Program-made: the position numbers and the translations under genes
The notes under the pieces: generated by a model
Told to the model about the DNA's origin: nothing
Databases searched by the model: none
What the model saw: only the letters and a program-made list of their open reading frames with translations
Part shown: positions 57,018-64,000 of the stretch, in pieces
Numbering within the stretch: position 1 is the first letter of the stretch
Layout of the letters: the number at the start of each line of letters is the position of its first letter
Assembly: GCF_003711105.1 (NCBI RefSeq)
Contig: NZ_CP023865.1
Coordinates: 6,292,501-6,356,500, forward strand
Direction of reading: 5' to 3'
Length of the DNA: 64,000 nucleotides
Source: Actinoplanes teichomyceticus ATCC 31121
GTDB taxonomy: Bacteria > Actinomycetota > Actinomycetes > Mycobacteriales > Micromonosporaceae

Positions 57018-59556
57018 ACGGTTCTACGGGGTCCGGCATCACGGACCCGGGTCGGCCCGGGCGGTGGTGCGCGAGCTGGCCGCCCAGCAGCCGGACGTGC
57101 TGCTGGTGGAGGGCCCGCCGGAGGCCGACGACCTGGTGCGCTGGGTCGCCGACAGCGGCCTTGAGCCGCCGGTCGCGCTGCTGGGATATGCCGTCGACGA
57201 TCCGGGCCGGGCGGCGTTCTGGCCGTTCGCGGTGTTCTCGCCGGAGTGGCAGGCGATCCGGTGGGCGGTGGCGAACGACGTGCCGGTGCGCTTCTTCGAC
57301 CTGCCCTACGCGTACCGGGTGGGGGCTCCCGGCGCCGGGCGGTCGAGTGGCTCCGAGCTGCCGGACGGCGCTTCGGAGACCGGCGGGCCGCATCCTCCCG
57401 GCGCACCGGGGCAGACGGCGGAGGCCGGCGATCCCGGCGTGCCGGAGAGAGCACCGGATGCGGTGGGTGACACGCCTGCCGCAGCGGGAGCGTCGGAAGA
57501 CGGCGGAGCCGAGGCACCGAACGGCGACGCCGCAACCCACCGCGCCACGGGCGGCAACGCCGCAACCCACCACACCACGGATGGCGACGCCGCAACCCAC
57601 CACACCACGGGCGGCGACACCGCAACCCACCGCGCCGCGGGCGGCGAGGCCGCAGCCCCGCAGGACAGCGAGGCCGCAGCCCCGCGGGACGGGGACGAAG
57701 GCGACCGGTCGGCGCGGCCGGTGGATCCGATCGGGGAGCTCGCGGCGGCGGCCGGATATGACGACCCGGAGCGCTGGTGGGAGGACGTGGTCGAGCACCG
57801 CGGGGTGCCGGTCTTCGAGGCCATCGCGGAGGCGATGACGGCGATCCGGGAAGCCGCGCCGGAGGACCCGGACGATCTGCTCCGGGAGGCCTACATGCGT
57901 ACGGTGCTGCGGGAGGTCCGGCGCAAGCACCAGAACATCGCGGTCGTCTGCGGGGCGTGGCACGTGCCGGCGCTGATCCGGAGAGTGCCGATCAAGCAGG
58001 ACACCGCGCTGCTCCGGGGTCGGCGCAAGGGGAAGGTCGCGTTCACCTGGGTGCCGTGGACGTACGGGCGGCTGGCCTCGTGGTCCGGCTACGGCGCGGG
58101 GGTGAGCTCGCCCGGGTGGTACCACCACCTGTTCACCAGCGCCGACTCGGTGGTGCCACGATGGCTGGTGAGCGCGGCTGGGGTACTGCGCGCGGAGGGT
58201 GTGCCCACCTCATCGGCGCATGTGATCGAGGCGACCCGGCTCGCCGAGGCGCTGGCCACGCTGCGCGGACGGCCGCTGGCCGGACTGGCCGAGGTGACCG
58301 AGGCCGCCGAGGCGGTGATGTGCGACGGGGAACCGCTGCGGACGGAACTGATCGCCCGGCGACTGGTGGTCGGGGAGCGGCTCGGCACCGTGCCGGACGA
58401 GATGCCCGCGGTGCCGCTCGCCCGGGACCTGGCCGCCCAGCAGCGCACGCTGCGGCTCCGTCCGGAGGCCACCGAGCGCCGGTTGGAGCTGGACCTGCGT
58501 AAGGACACCGACCTGCGGCGCAGCCGGCTGCTGCATCGGCTGCGCACGCTCGACGTGCCGTGGGGCGAGCCGGCGGCCGGTCGGCGCGGAACCGGGACGT
58601 TCCGCGAGGAGTGGATGCTGCGATGGCAGCCGGAGTTCGCGGTACGGCTGGTCGAGGGCAGCATGTGGGGCACCACGGTGGCGGCCGCGGCAACTGCCCG
58701 GGTGGTGCGGCGGGCCGGCGCGGCACGGACGCTGGCCGAGGTGACCGCGCTGCTGGAGACCTGCTTGCTGGCCGATCTCGCGGAGGCGTACCCACGGGTG
58801 CTGGCCGCCCTGGACACCAGGGCGGCGCTGGATGCCGACGTGCACCATCTGATGGCGGCGCTTCCCGCGCTGGCCCGGACACTGCGGTACGGCGATGTCC
58901 GGCGTACCGACGTGGCCGGCCTCGCCGCGGTCACCGCCAGCCTGCTGAAACGGATCTGCGCCGGGCTGCCGTCGGCGGCCGGTTCACTCGCCGACGAGGC
59001 GGCCAAGCAGTTGCGGGACGGCGTGGACGGCGTCCACCACGCGGTCAGCCTGCTCGCCGACGACGATCTGCGGGAGTTGTGGCTGGCCACGGTGGAGTCC
59101 CTGGCCCGGCGGCCGGATCTGCACGGGCTGCCGGCCGGCCGGTTGACCCGGCTGCTGCTGGAGGCCGGCCGGCTGGACGCCGCCGAGGTGCGCCGCCGGC
59201 TGCGGCTGCCGCTGACCGTGGGCACTCCCCCGGCGCACGCGGCCGCCTGGGTGGAGGGGTTCCTGTCCGGTGGCGGGTTGCTGCTGGTACACGACGACGC
59301 TCTGCTCGGACTGGTCGACGAGTGGCTGGCGGACGTTCCGGCGGAGGCGTTCGACGACGTGCTGCCGCTGCTGCGGCGGACGTTCGCAAGTTTCGACGCC
59401 GGAGAGCGGCGAGCCATCGGGGAGCGGGTGGCCGGGCCGCGGCCGGGTGCGCCCGCGACCGGGGCAGTATCCATCGACGAGGAGCGGGCGTTGTCGGTGC
59501 TGCCCGTGCTGGGCGCCCTGCTGGGCCGCGAGATCAGGATCCGGGAGGACGCATGA
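57010..59556 (+). CDS. DUF5682 family protein
   Basis: The 848-residue protein opens YGVRHHGPGSARAV, then DVLLVEGPPEADDL; later VVCGAWHVPAL. Paired His/Glu motifs of this style resemble TraB/EreA-type putative metallo-hydrolases, so an enzymatic core is possible but unproven. Residues about 105-235 are a disordered insertion with four near-repeats of GDAATHHTTG, probably lineage-specific. The rest is helical. Members occur next to MoxR and VWA genes in many actinomycetes; function is unknown. Start and stop both overlap neighbouring genes, so it is made with them. Confidence 0.85.
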   Translation: MPERFYGVRHHGPGSARAVVRELAAQQPDVLLVEGPPEADDLVRWVADSGLEPPVALLGYAVDDPGRAAFWPFAVFSPEWQAIRWAVANDVPVRFFDLPYAYRVGAPGAGRSSGSELPDGASETGGPHPPGAPGQTAEAGDPGVPERAPDAVGDTPAAAGASEDGGAEAPNGDAATHRATGGNAATHHTTDGDAATHHTTGGDTATHRAAGGEAAAPQDSEAAAPRDGDEGDRSARPVDPIGELAAAAGYDDPERWWEDVVEHRGVPVFEAIAEAMTAIREAAPEDPDDLLREAYMRTVLREVRRKHQNIAVVCGAWHVPALIRRVPIKQDTALLRGRRKGKVAFTWVPWTYGRLASWSGYGAGVSSPGWYHHLFTSADSVVPRWLVSAAGVLRAEGVPTSSAHVIEATRLAEALATLRGRPLAGLAEVTEAAEAVMCDGEPLRTELIARRLVVGERLGTVPDEMPAVPLARDLAAQQRTLRLRPEATERRLELDLRKDTDLRRSRLLHRLRTLDVPWGEPAAGRRGTGTFREEWMLRWQPEFAVRLVEGSMWGTTVAAAATARVVRRAGAARTLAEVTALLETCLLADLAEAYPRVLAALDTRAALDADVHHLMAALPALARTLRYGDVRRTDVAGLAAVTASLLKRICAGLPSAAGSLADEAAKQLRDGVDGVHHAVSLLADDDLRELWLATVESLARRPDLHGLPAGRLTRLLLEAGRLDAAEVRRRLRLPLTVGTPPAHAAAWVEGFLSGGGLLLVHDDALLGLVDEWLADVPAEAFDDVLPLLRRTFASFDAGERRAIGERVAGPRPGAPATGAVSIDEERALSVLPVLGALLGREIRIREDA
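57520..57655 (+). repeat. 30-bp coding repeat inside the DUF5682 gene
   Basis: GACGCCGCAACCCACC-type units recur four times at 30-bp spacing, encoding (G/D)xAATHxxxGG repeats rich in His and Thr. The period keeps the frame. This part is disordered and probably variable in copy number between strains. Confidence 0.75.
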
Positions 59557-59906
59557 GCGGCGATGTCTCCGCACTGTTTTCACATTCGACGGAACCGCCC
59601 CCGACCGGCGGCACGCCGGTCCAACCGGCGGCGTTGCGGTTCTCGCACCCCGCCCAGGACGCGGCGGGTGAGCGTGCCGGGCATCCGGCCGCGGCGTCCG
59701 CGCGCCTCTTCTCGCACGTGCGGGACGGGAGCGCGCGGGCGGAGGACGGTGCGGCGTGGCCGGATGGCCGGGAACGCGTGGCCGGGGTTGAGGAGCTGAC
59801 AGAAGGGGGCGACCGGGCTGGCCGGGCGAATGACCCTGCGCAGGGCACGCAGGAGCGTCGCCACGGCGCGGGCCGCGACACGGACACCGGACCGGCCGAT
59901 GGCTGA
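59553..59906 (+). CDS. small unrecognised protein with three FSH motifs
   Basis: The 117-residue protein has GGGAGG just upstream; the ATG overlaps the DUF5682 stop (ATGA), and its own stop overlaps the VWA start by eight bases. This double coupling strongly supports a real gene. The sequence has three short motifs, ALFSHST, LRFSHPA and RLFSHVR, spaced about 25 residues, embedded in a Pro/Ala/Gly-rich and probably disordered chain with a charged C-terminal part. There is no signal peptide or membrane segment. I know of no family with this pattern. It could be a linker or adaptor that docks its neighbours. Confidence 0.65.
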   Translation: MSGDVSALFSHSTEPPPTGGTPVQPAALRFSHPAQDAAGERAGHPAAASARLFSHVRDGSARAEDGAAWPDGRERVAGVEELTEGGDRAGRANDPAQGTQERRHGAGRDTDTGPADG

Positions 59907-61233
59907 GGAGGCGGAAACCGCCGACGCGCCGGACCGGCCGCGCGCGGAACGAAGAGAGGCCACCGACACACCGGCCCCACCGGACCCGGAACGCGAGCGA
60001 ACCGCCCGCGTACCGGACCGGTCGGTGGCGGAGCGGGAGGAGGCCCCGCGGGAGGAGGACCCGCGGGAACGTCGGCGACGGTGGCGGCTGGTGCTGGGCG
60101 GACCGGCCGAGGAGGCGCTGGGCAGGGCCGAGGGGCGCGACGGGGCGATGGACGCGGCTCTGGCGGCGCTGTACGACGCGGCCGCGGATCCGACCGGCAC
60201 GGCCACCGGGCGGTCGGCCGGGCTGGGCGGGTCGGCGCCGAAGGTGGCCCGCTGGCTCGGGGACATCCGGGAGTACTTCCCGAGCACCGTGGTGCAGGTG
60301 ATGCAGGCCGACGCGATCGAGCGGCTGGACCTGACCCGGCTGCTGCTGGAGCCGGAGATGCTCGCCGCGGTGGAGCCGGACGTGCACCTGGTGGGCACCC
60401 TGCTCTCCCTGAACCGCGTCATGCCGGACGCCACCAAGGACGCCGCCCGGCAGGTGGTGCGTTCGGTGGTCGAGCAGCTTGAACGCCGGATCGCGCAGCA
60501 CACCCGGGCCGCGGTGTCCGGCGCGCTCAACCGGGCCGCCCGGATCAACCGGCCCCGGCACGCCGACATCGACTGGGACCGGACGATCCGCGCCAACCTC
60601 AAGCACTACCAGGCCGCGCACCGGACGGTGATTCCGGAACGGCTGATCGGGTACGGCCGGCGGAGCACCGCTGTGCAGCGGGACGTGGTCCTCTGCGTCG
60701 ACCAATCCGGCTCGATGGCCGAGTCGGTGGTGTTCTCCGGGGTGTTCGCGGCGGTACTGGCGTCGATCCGGTCGCTGCGGACCTCGCTGGTCGTCTTCGA
60801 CACCGCGGTGGTGGACCTGACCGAGCAGCTGAGTGATCCGGTCGAGGTGCTGTTCGGCACGCAGCTCGGCGGCGGGACGGACATCAACCGGGCGGTCGGG
60901 TACAGCCAGCAGCTCATCACCCGGCCTAGGGACAGCATCTTCGTGCTGGTCAGTGACCTGTACGAGGGTGGGGTGCGGGAGGAGATGCTGCGCCGGATCG
61001 CCGAGATGACCGCGGCCGGCGTGCAGGTGGTGGCGCTGCTGGCGCTGTCCGACGAGGGCGCTCCGGCCTATGACCACGAGAACGCGGCGGCGCTGGCGGC
61101 GCTCGGGGTGCCGGCGTTCGCGTGCACACCGGACGCTTTCCCGGAGCTGATGGCGGCGGCGATCGAACGGCGCGACCTGAAGGCGTTCGCCGAGCGCTTC
61201 GCCGACCGGAAGGCTTCCGGCACGATTCGCTGA
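59899..61233 (+). CDS. VWA-domain protein (CoxE-like), MoxR partner
   Basis: The 444-residue protein has a charged N-terminus of about 60 residues, a helical region (RWRLVLGG to RTIRANLKHY) and a C-terminal von Willebrand A domain with a full MIDAS: Asp268-x-Ser270-x-Ser272 in CVDQSGSMAES, Thr327 in GGGTDIN and Asp353 in VLVSDLYEGG. VWA proteins of this type bind clients or metal ions for MoxR ATPases. The start overlaps the small FSH-motif gene. It is the last gene of the cluster, followed by the 37-bp array. Confidence 0.9.
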   Translation: MAEEAETADAPDRPRAERREATDTPAPPDPERERTARVPDRSVAEREEAPREEDPRERRRRWRLVLGGPAEEALGRAEGRDGAMDAALAALYDAAADPTGTATGRSAGLGGSAPKVARWLGDIREYFPSTVVQVMQADAIERLDLTRLLLEPEMLAAVEPDVHLVGTLLSLNRVMPDATKDAARQVVRSVVEQLERRIAQHTRAAVSGALNRAARINRPRHADIDWDRTIRANLKHYQAAHRTVIPERLIGYGRRSTAVQRDVVLCVDQSGSMAESVVFSGVFAAVLASIRSLRTSLVVFDTAVVDLTEQLSDPVEVLFGTQLGGGTDINRAVGYSQQLITRPRDSIFVLVSDLYEGGVREEMLRRIAEMTAAGVQVVALLALSDEGAPAYDHENAAALAALGVPAFACTPDAFPELMAAAIERRDLKAFAERFADRKASGTIR

Positions 61234-61320
61234 CCGATACCCGTGGCATCGCACGTCCCGGGCCTCCCCGGCGCGAAACCGGCGCCGCCAAGAAGCTGGG
61301 CATGCGAGCCCAGCGAAGCG

Positions 61321-61580
61321 ATCAGCCCGGCGGGAGAGCCGCCCCGACAACCCAACCATCAGCCCGGCGGGGAAGCCGCCCCGACAACGCAACGATCAGC
61401 CCGACGACAGACCCACCCCGAAAACCCGACCATCAACCCAACGACGGACCCACCCCGAAAACCCAACCATCAACTCGGCGACAGACCCACCCCGAAAACC
61501 CAACCATCAACCCAACGACAGACCCACCCCGAAAACCCAACCATCAACTCGGCGAAAGGCCCGCCCCGGCGGCGCAGCGC
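61321..61580. repeat. 37-bp tandem array, about seven copies
   Basis: ATCA(G/A)CCC begins at 61321, 61358, 61395, 61432, 61469, 61506 and 61543, an exact 37-bp period. Units diverge gradually from one end (GCCGCCCCGACAACC) to the other (CCCACCCCGAAAACC). It fills the tail-to-tail gap between the VWA gene and the kinase gene and runs a few codons into the kinase C-terminus. There are no spacers, so it is not CRISPR. Confidence 0.9.
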
Positions 61581-62128
61581 GGGCACCGGACCGGGCACGA
61601 GGTCAGCGCCGCGGCCTCGGACAGGCCGCTCTCGTGCAGGATGCGGTCCACTGTCTCGGACTGGGACGACGCCTCCGGGACGACCTGCTCGCCGGGGACG
61701 CCCAGCAGGTCGAGCGGGTGGTACCAGGCACGCATCTGCTCGGCCGTGACCGGGATGGGTTCGGCCCGGCGCAGGTGGCGGCGGACCGTCTCGTCGAAGG
61801 AGACGTCCAGGTAGTACACGGCGGACCGGCCCGGATGCCCGGCGATCAGATCACGTACGGCGGCGCCGTAGCGGCCGGTCCACAGGATGCCTTCGAGGAT
61901 CACGTGATAGCCGGACTCCAGCGCGGCGCGGGCCGTCGTGGTGATGAAGCGCGGCGCCACCGGGTCCGGTCCGCTGTCGTGCTCGCGCAGGATGACCCGG
62001 CGCAGGTGGTCCTGCTCGATGAGGGCGCAGCCACGACCGTACCGGCGCCGCACCGCGCGGGCGATCGTGGTCTTGCCGCTGCCCGAGTTGCCGCGGATCA
62101 CCACGAGCCTCGGCCGCACCACCTCCAT
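61544..62128 (-). CDS. P-loop kinase, AAA_33/zeta-toxin-like fold
   Basis: The 194-residue protein has Walker A VIRGNSGSGKTTIARAV (about 9-25), a switch region LIEQDHLRRVILRE, and VYYLDVSFDETVRRH with the later Asp. The fold is of small-molecule or zeta-type kinases that phosphorylate metabolites or nucleotides. The C-terminal tail (about 20 residues with a CPVRCPRC pair) overlaps the 37-bp repeat array, so it may have been altered by repeat expansion. The ATG at 62128 begins MEVVRPRLVV. There is no antitoxin-like neighbour. Confidence 0.82.
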   Translation of the reverse strand: MEVVRPRLVVIRGNSGSGKTTIARAVRRRYGRGCALIEQDHLRRVILREHDSGPDPVAPRFITTTARAALESGYHVILEGILWTGRYGAAVRDLIAGHPGRSAVYYLDVSFDETVRRHLRRAEPIPVTAEQMRAWYHPLDLLGVPGEQVVPEASSQSETVDRILHESGLSEAAALTSCPVRCPRCAAGAGLSPS

Positions 62129-62191
62129 GCCGCCGAGGCTAACCGCTCAGCGGCGCACGGCCACGGGGGGACACCTGACGGATCCCGGTGA

Positions 62192-62223
62192 GGTAAGCAC
62201 CGTACTTCGCATGAGTGCTTACC
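62192..62223. promoter_or_regulatory. operator-like inverted repeat
   Basis: GGTAAGCAC (62192-62200) and GTGCTTACC (62215-62223) form a perfect 9-bp inverted repeat with a 14-bp spacer. It lies between the kinase gene start and the decayed gene at 62278, divergent to each other. The regulator is unknown. Confidence 0.5.
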
Positions 62224-62277
62224 TGAGAGGGCCCCGAGATCTGGCAGGGGTCCTGAAACAGGCAGCAAGAGGCGTTC

Positions 62278-62711
62278 ATGCCGGACCGGCGCAACCGGTT
62301 CCAGGCGATGCTCGCCTCGGTCGCCGCGACCACCGAGGGGACCGGTGGGCCCGCGCCGCCGCCGACGACCGGCGAGGCCGCGCCACCGCCGACCGGCGAG
62401 GCCGCGCCACCGCCGACCGGCGAGGCCGCGCCACCGCCGACCGGCGAGGCCGCGCCACCGCCAACCGGCGAGGCCGCGCCACCGCCAACCGGCGAGGCCG
62501 CGCCACCGCCGACCGGCGAGGCCGCGCCACCGCCGACGAGCAGCCGGCGCCCAGGGCGGCGGAACGGCAGCGGATCTATCCGGACGGTCACGGGCCGGAC
62601 TCGACTCCCCCGGCGACCTGGCACCTCGACGCGCTGCGGGCGGTGGGCTTCCGGGAGACCGGGCCGCTGGGGCGGGGCGGCACCGACGCGGCGGTCATCG
62701 GGGTCCACTGA
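62278..62711 (+). pseudogene. decayed methyltransferase-like gene with repeat insertion
   Basis: An ATG with AGAGG five bases upstream opens MPDRRNRFQAMLASVAATTE. After about 30 codons comes a pure GEAAPPPT repeat in the same frame. A second frame then reads PATWHLDALRAVGFRETGPL and GRGGTDAAVIGVH to a stop at 62711. This end resembles the C-terminus of actinobacterial SAM methyltransferases. The SAM-binding core is missing. Repeat expansion and frameshift have destroyed the gene. Confidence 0.5.
62371..62538. repeat. 24-bp tandem array, seven copies
   Basis: GGCGAGGCCGCGCCACCGCC begins at 62371, 62395, 62419, 62443, 62467, 62491 and 62515. It encodes GEAAPPPT in one plus-strand frame. Two units differ at one base (GCCAACC instead of GCCGACC). 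Confidence 0.93.
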
Positions 62712-62841
62712 CCGACACAAGACCTCCTCCAGACGGCCACGATCCCGGCCGCGGCGCTGTCGCGCCACGGCCGGGCCGGGGTCGGCGGTGGTGGCCCACG
62801 AGCCGGGATGACCGGACGGATCCGCCGTGGAACGGCCGCGG

Positions 62842-63393
62842 TCAGCGGGCGCGCCCGCCGGTCTCGACGTAGCCGGCCATGCCTTCGGCCTCGGCCGCCG
62901 CGCGCAGCTGGACCTGGTGGTGGGCGATGGTCTGGGTGGCTCTCCTGGCCAGCGCCCGCACCGCCGGGTCGTCGCCCTCCTCGACCTGCGTCTGGGCCGC
63001 CTGGATGGTGGCCCGGTGGGCGGCCAGTTGGGTGGCGATGTAGTACTCGTCGAACGTGTCGGCTCCGGCCACCTCGTACCGGCGGGCCAGCGCCTGCTGC
63101 TCCGGTGTGGGCGCGTTCGGCAGGACCACGCGGAGCCGGCGCGCTGTCAGGTACAGCTCGGCGTCCATGTGGATGTGGTCGCGCATGAAGGTGGCGGCCA
63201 GTTTCTTCACCGTCGGGTCCGTGGTCTTCTGCCAGGCGATCCGGCCGGCGGTGATCTCGGCGAGGTTCGCCTGGTGCGCCGCACGGAGGAAGGCGGCGTC
63301 CTGCTCGGACGGTTCGGCGGCCTGCGCGGCGGTAGCCGGGAGGCACAGGAGCCCGGCGATACCGAGAGCCGCGGGAATACGGCGGAAAAGCAT
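62842..63393 (-). CDS. DUF4142 secreted protein
   Basis: The 183-residue protein has a Sec signal peptide (MLFRRIPAALGIAGLLCLPA, cut near AQA) and an all-helical DUF4142 domain starting EQDAAFLRAAHQANLAEITA, with TFMRDHIHMDAELY and a His-rich helix near the end (TIAHHQVQLRAA). The ferritin-like four-helix shape and His positions could hold a metal. Family function is unknown. The ATG at 63393 is chosen because GAGGAG is six bases upstream; an ATG at 63399 touches that site. Confidence 0.87.
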   Translation of the reverse strand: MLFRRIPAALGIAGLLCLPATAAQAAEPSEQDAAFLRAAHQANLAEITAGRIAWQKTTDPTVKKLAATFMRDHIHMDAELYLTARRLRVVLPNAPTPEQQALARRYEVAGADTFDEYYIATQLAAHRATIQAAQTQVEEGDDPAVRALARRATQTIAHHQVQLRAAAEAEGMAGYVETGGRAR

Positions 63394-63473
63394 ACTCATC
63401 TCCTCAAATAGGGCACGTTCACCCTACGTGGAGAGACGTGTGGACAATTCGCTTTCCGGCAATTTGCCGCTCG

Positions 63474-63695
63474 TCACTGGGTCCAGCGGAGGAACCGGTC
63501 GAACAGCTCCGGAGGCGGGGTCTGCGGCATGTCGCGCGCGGCCTCCTCGAGGTGATCCCACATCACCAGAGCCAGGGCGATCCGGCCGTGTCCGCCGGCC
63601 AGCTCGCGCTGAGCCGGCTCACAGGGCCAGGGCCGGCCGCACGCCCGACAGTCCCAGGACGGCCGGGCCGGCTGGTGCTCCGGCCCACCCGTCAT
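63474..63695 (-). CDS. small CxxC protein, 73 aa
   Basis: It begins MTGGPEHQPARPSWDCRACG, with Cys in CRACGRPWPC, followed by helix ALALVMWDHLEEAARDM and FDRFLRWTQ. Two CxxC-like Cys suggest a zinc ribbon or knuckle. Small proteins of this layout (PSWDC, MWDHLE, LFDRFL) recur in actinomycetes next to regulators; function is unknown. The start at 63695 fits the conserved N-terminus better than upstream frames. Confidence 0.7.
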   Translation of the reverse strand: MTGGPEHQPARPSWDCRACGRPWPCEPAQRELAGGHGRIALALVMWDHLEEAARDMPQTPPPELFDRFLRWTQ

Positions 63696-63875
63696 ACCCG
63701 CACCACAACGTCCCGCACGTGGACTCCCTCCCGCGGCCGGGCACGACGGGACCGCCCCGGATCCGCCCGCCAACGCATCCGTGCACCACACGATGCGCGC
63801 ACGGGTTTGCCCGGTCAACCACGCGCGGGCCGGCCTCCCTCTCCGGGTGACGCGAAGGACCGAAAGTCGACAGAT

Positions 63876-64000
63876 GTGACTGCCTCGCCGTCGTACCGGG
63901 CAAACGAGCAGATTCCCACCCGATATGTCGCGATCTTTGAAAGCATGGCCAGCAAAGGAGCCATCCGACCCCAGACACCACAGGCAGCGGCGACCACAGC
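63876..64000 (+). CDS. possible N-terminus of a gene cut by the right edge
   Basis: From a GTG at 63876 the frame reads MTASPSYRANEQIPTRYVAI and FESMASKGAIRPQTPQAAA and stays open to the end. AAGGA lies rather far upstream. Lower GC than neighbours. The family cannot be told from 41 residues. The opposite strand is also open, so this is tentative. Confidence 0.3.
   Translation, partial: MTASPSYRANEQIPTRYVAIFESMASKGAIRPQTPQAAATT

Noticed and set aside
61544..62128. Zeta-type toxin of a toxin-antitoxin pair
   Set aside because: The fold fits, but there is no small antitoxin-like gene in tandem. A stand-alone kinase is simpler.

Overview
The window is very GC-rich, with strong G/C preference at codon third positions, frequent GTG starts and SARP, LAL-LuxR, BTAD and MarR regulators. 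This points to an actinomycete. A FliA/WhiG-type sigma factor, a second type II topoisomerase pair and a MoxR/DUF5682/VWA cluster would fit Micromonosporaceae, possibly an Actinoplanes-like organism. That placement is inference; no rRNA or marker gene is present.

Layout. 0-8.9 kb: the N-terminus of a HelD-type helicase, a lipoprotein, a FliA/WhiG-like sigma factor, a DEAD-box helicase, a repeat-filled convergent gap, a permuted papain-fold protein, an App1-type phosphatase, small membrane proteins and a sirtuin. 9.0-17.5 kb: a LacI-controlled sugar or peptide import locus (lipoprotein binding protein, two ATPases, two permeases) ending in a GH1 beta-glucosidase broken by one in-frame TGA. 17.5-25 kb: a methyltransferase, a very large XRE-SARP-NTPase-TPR regulator, and two secreted paralogues that join different cell-wall-hydrolase-like domains to the same beta-propeller lectin. 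25-28.4 kb: a decayed patch with an IS1182-type transposase remnant, a frameshifted gene, a DUF1990 gene and a tRNA-like fold. 28.4-31.2 kb: an aldo/keto reductase behind a MerR-type promoter, and a cupin/MarR pair with a duplicated operator. 31.2-40.5 kb: parE-parC, a lone class III cyclase divergent from a LAL regulator, and a DUF5995 gene.

40.5-52.7 kb: an eight-copy 49-bp tandem array, a DnaQ-like protein whose catalytic residues look lost, a Xi-class GST-like protein, two more MarR-controlled loci, a secreted AttH/CrtC-like protein, a secreted tripeptidyl-aminopeptidase and several decayed genes (SDR, PAP2, NAD-epimerase). 52.9-61.2 kb: a tightly coupled cluster encoding a SWIM-DUF5691 fusion, a MoxR AAA+ ATPase, DUF5682, a small unrecognised protein with three FSH motifs, and a VWA protein. 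This is the best candidate for an under-described system. 61.2-64 kb: a 37-bp array, a P-loop kinase, a decayed gene carrying a 24-bp array, a DUF4142 protein and a small CxxC protein.

Two themes cut across the window. Tandem minisatellites and long hairpins sit mainly at tail-to-tail gene junctions. Genes carrying frameshifts, nonsense codons or internal deletions are unusually frequent, so raw-read confirmation matters before they are treated as biology.
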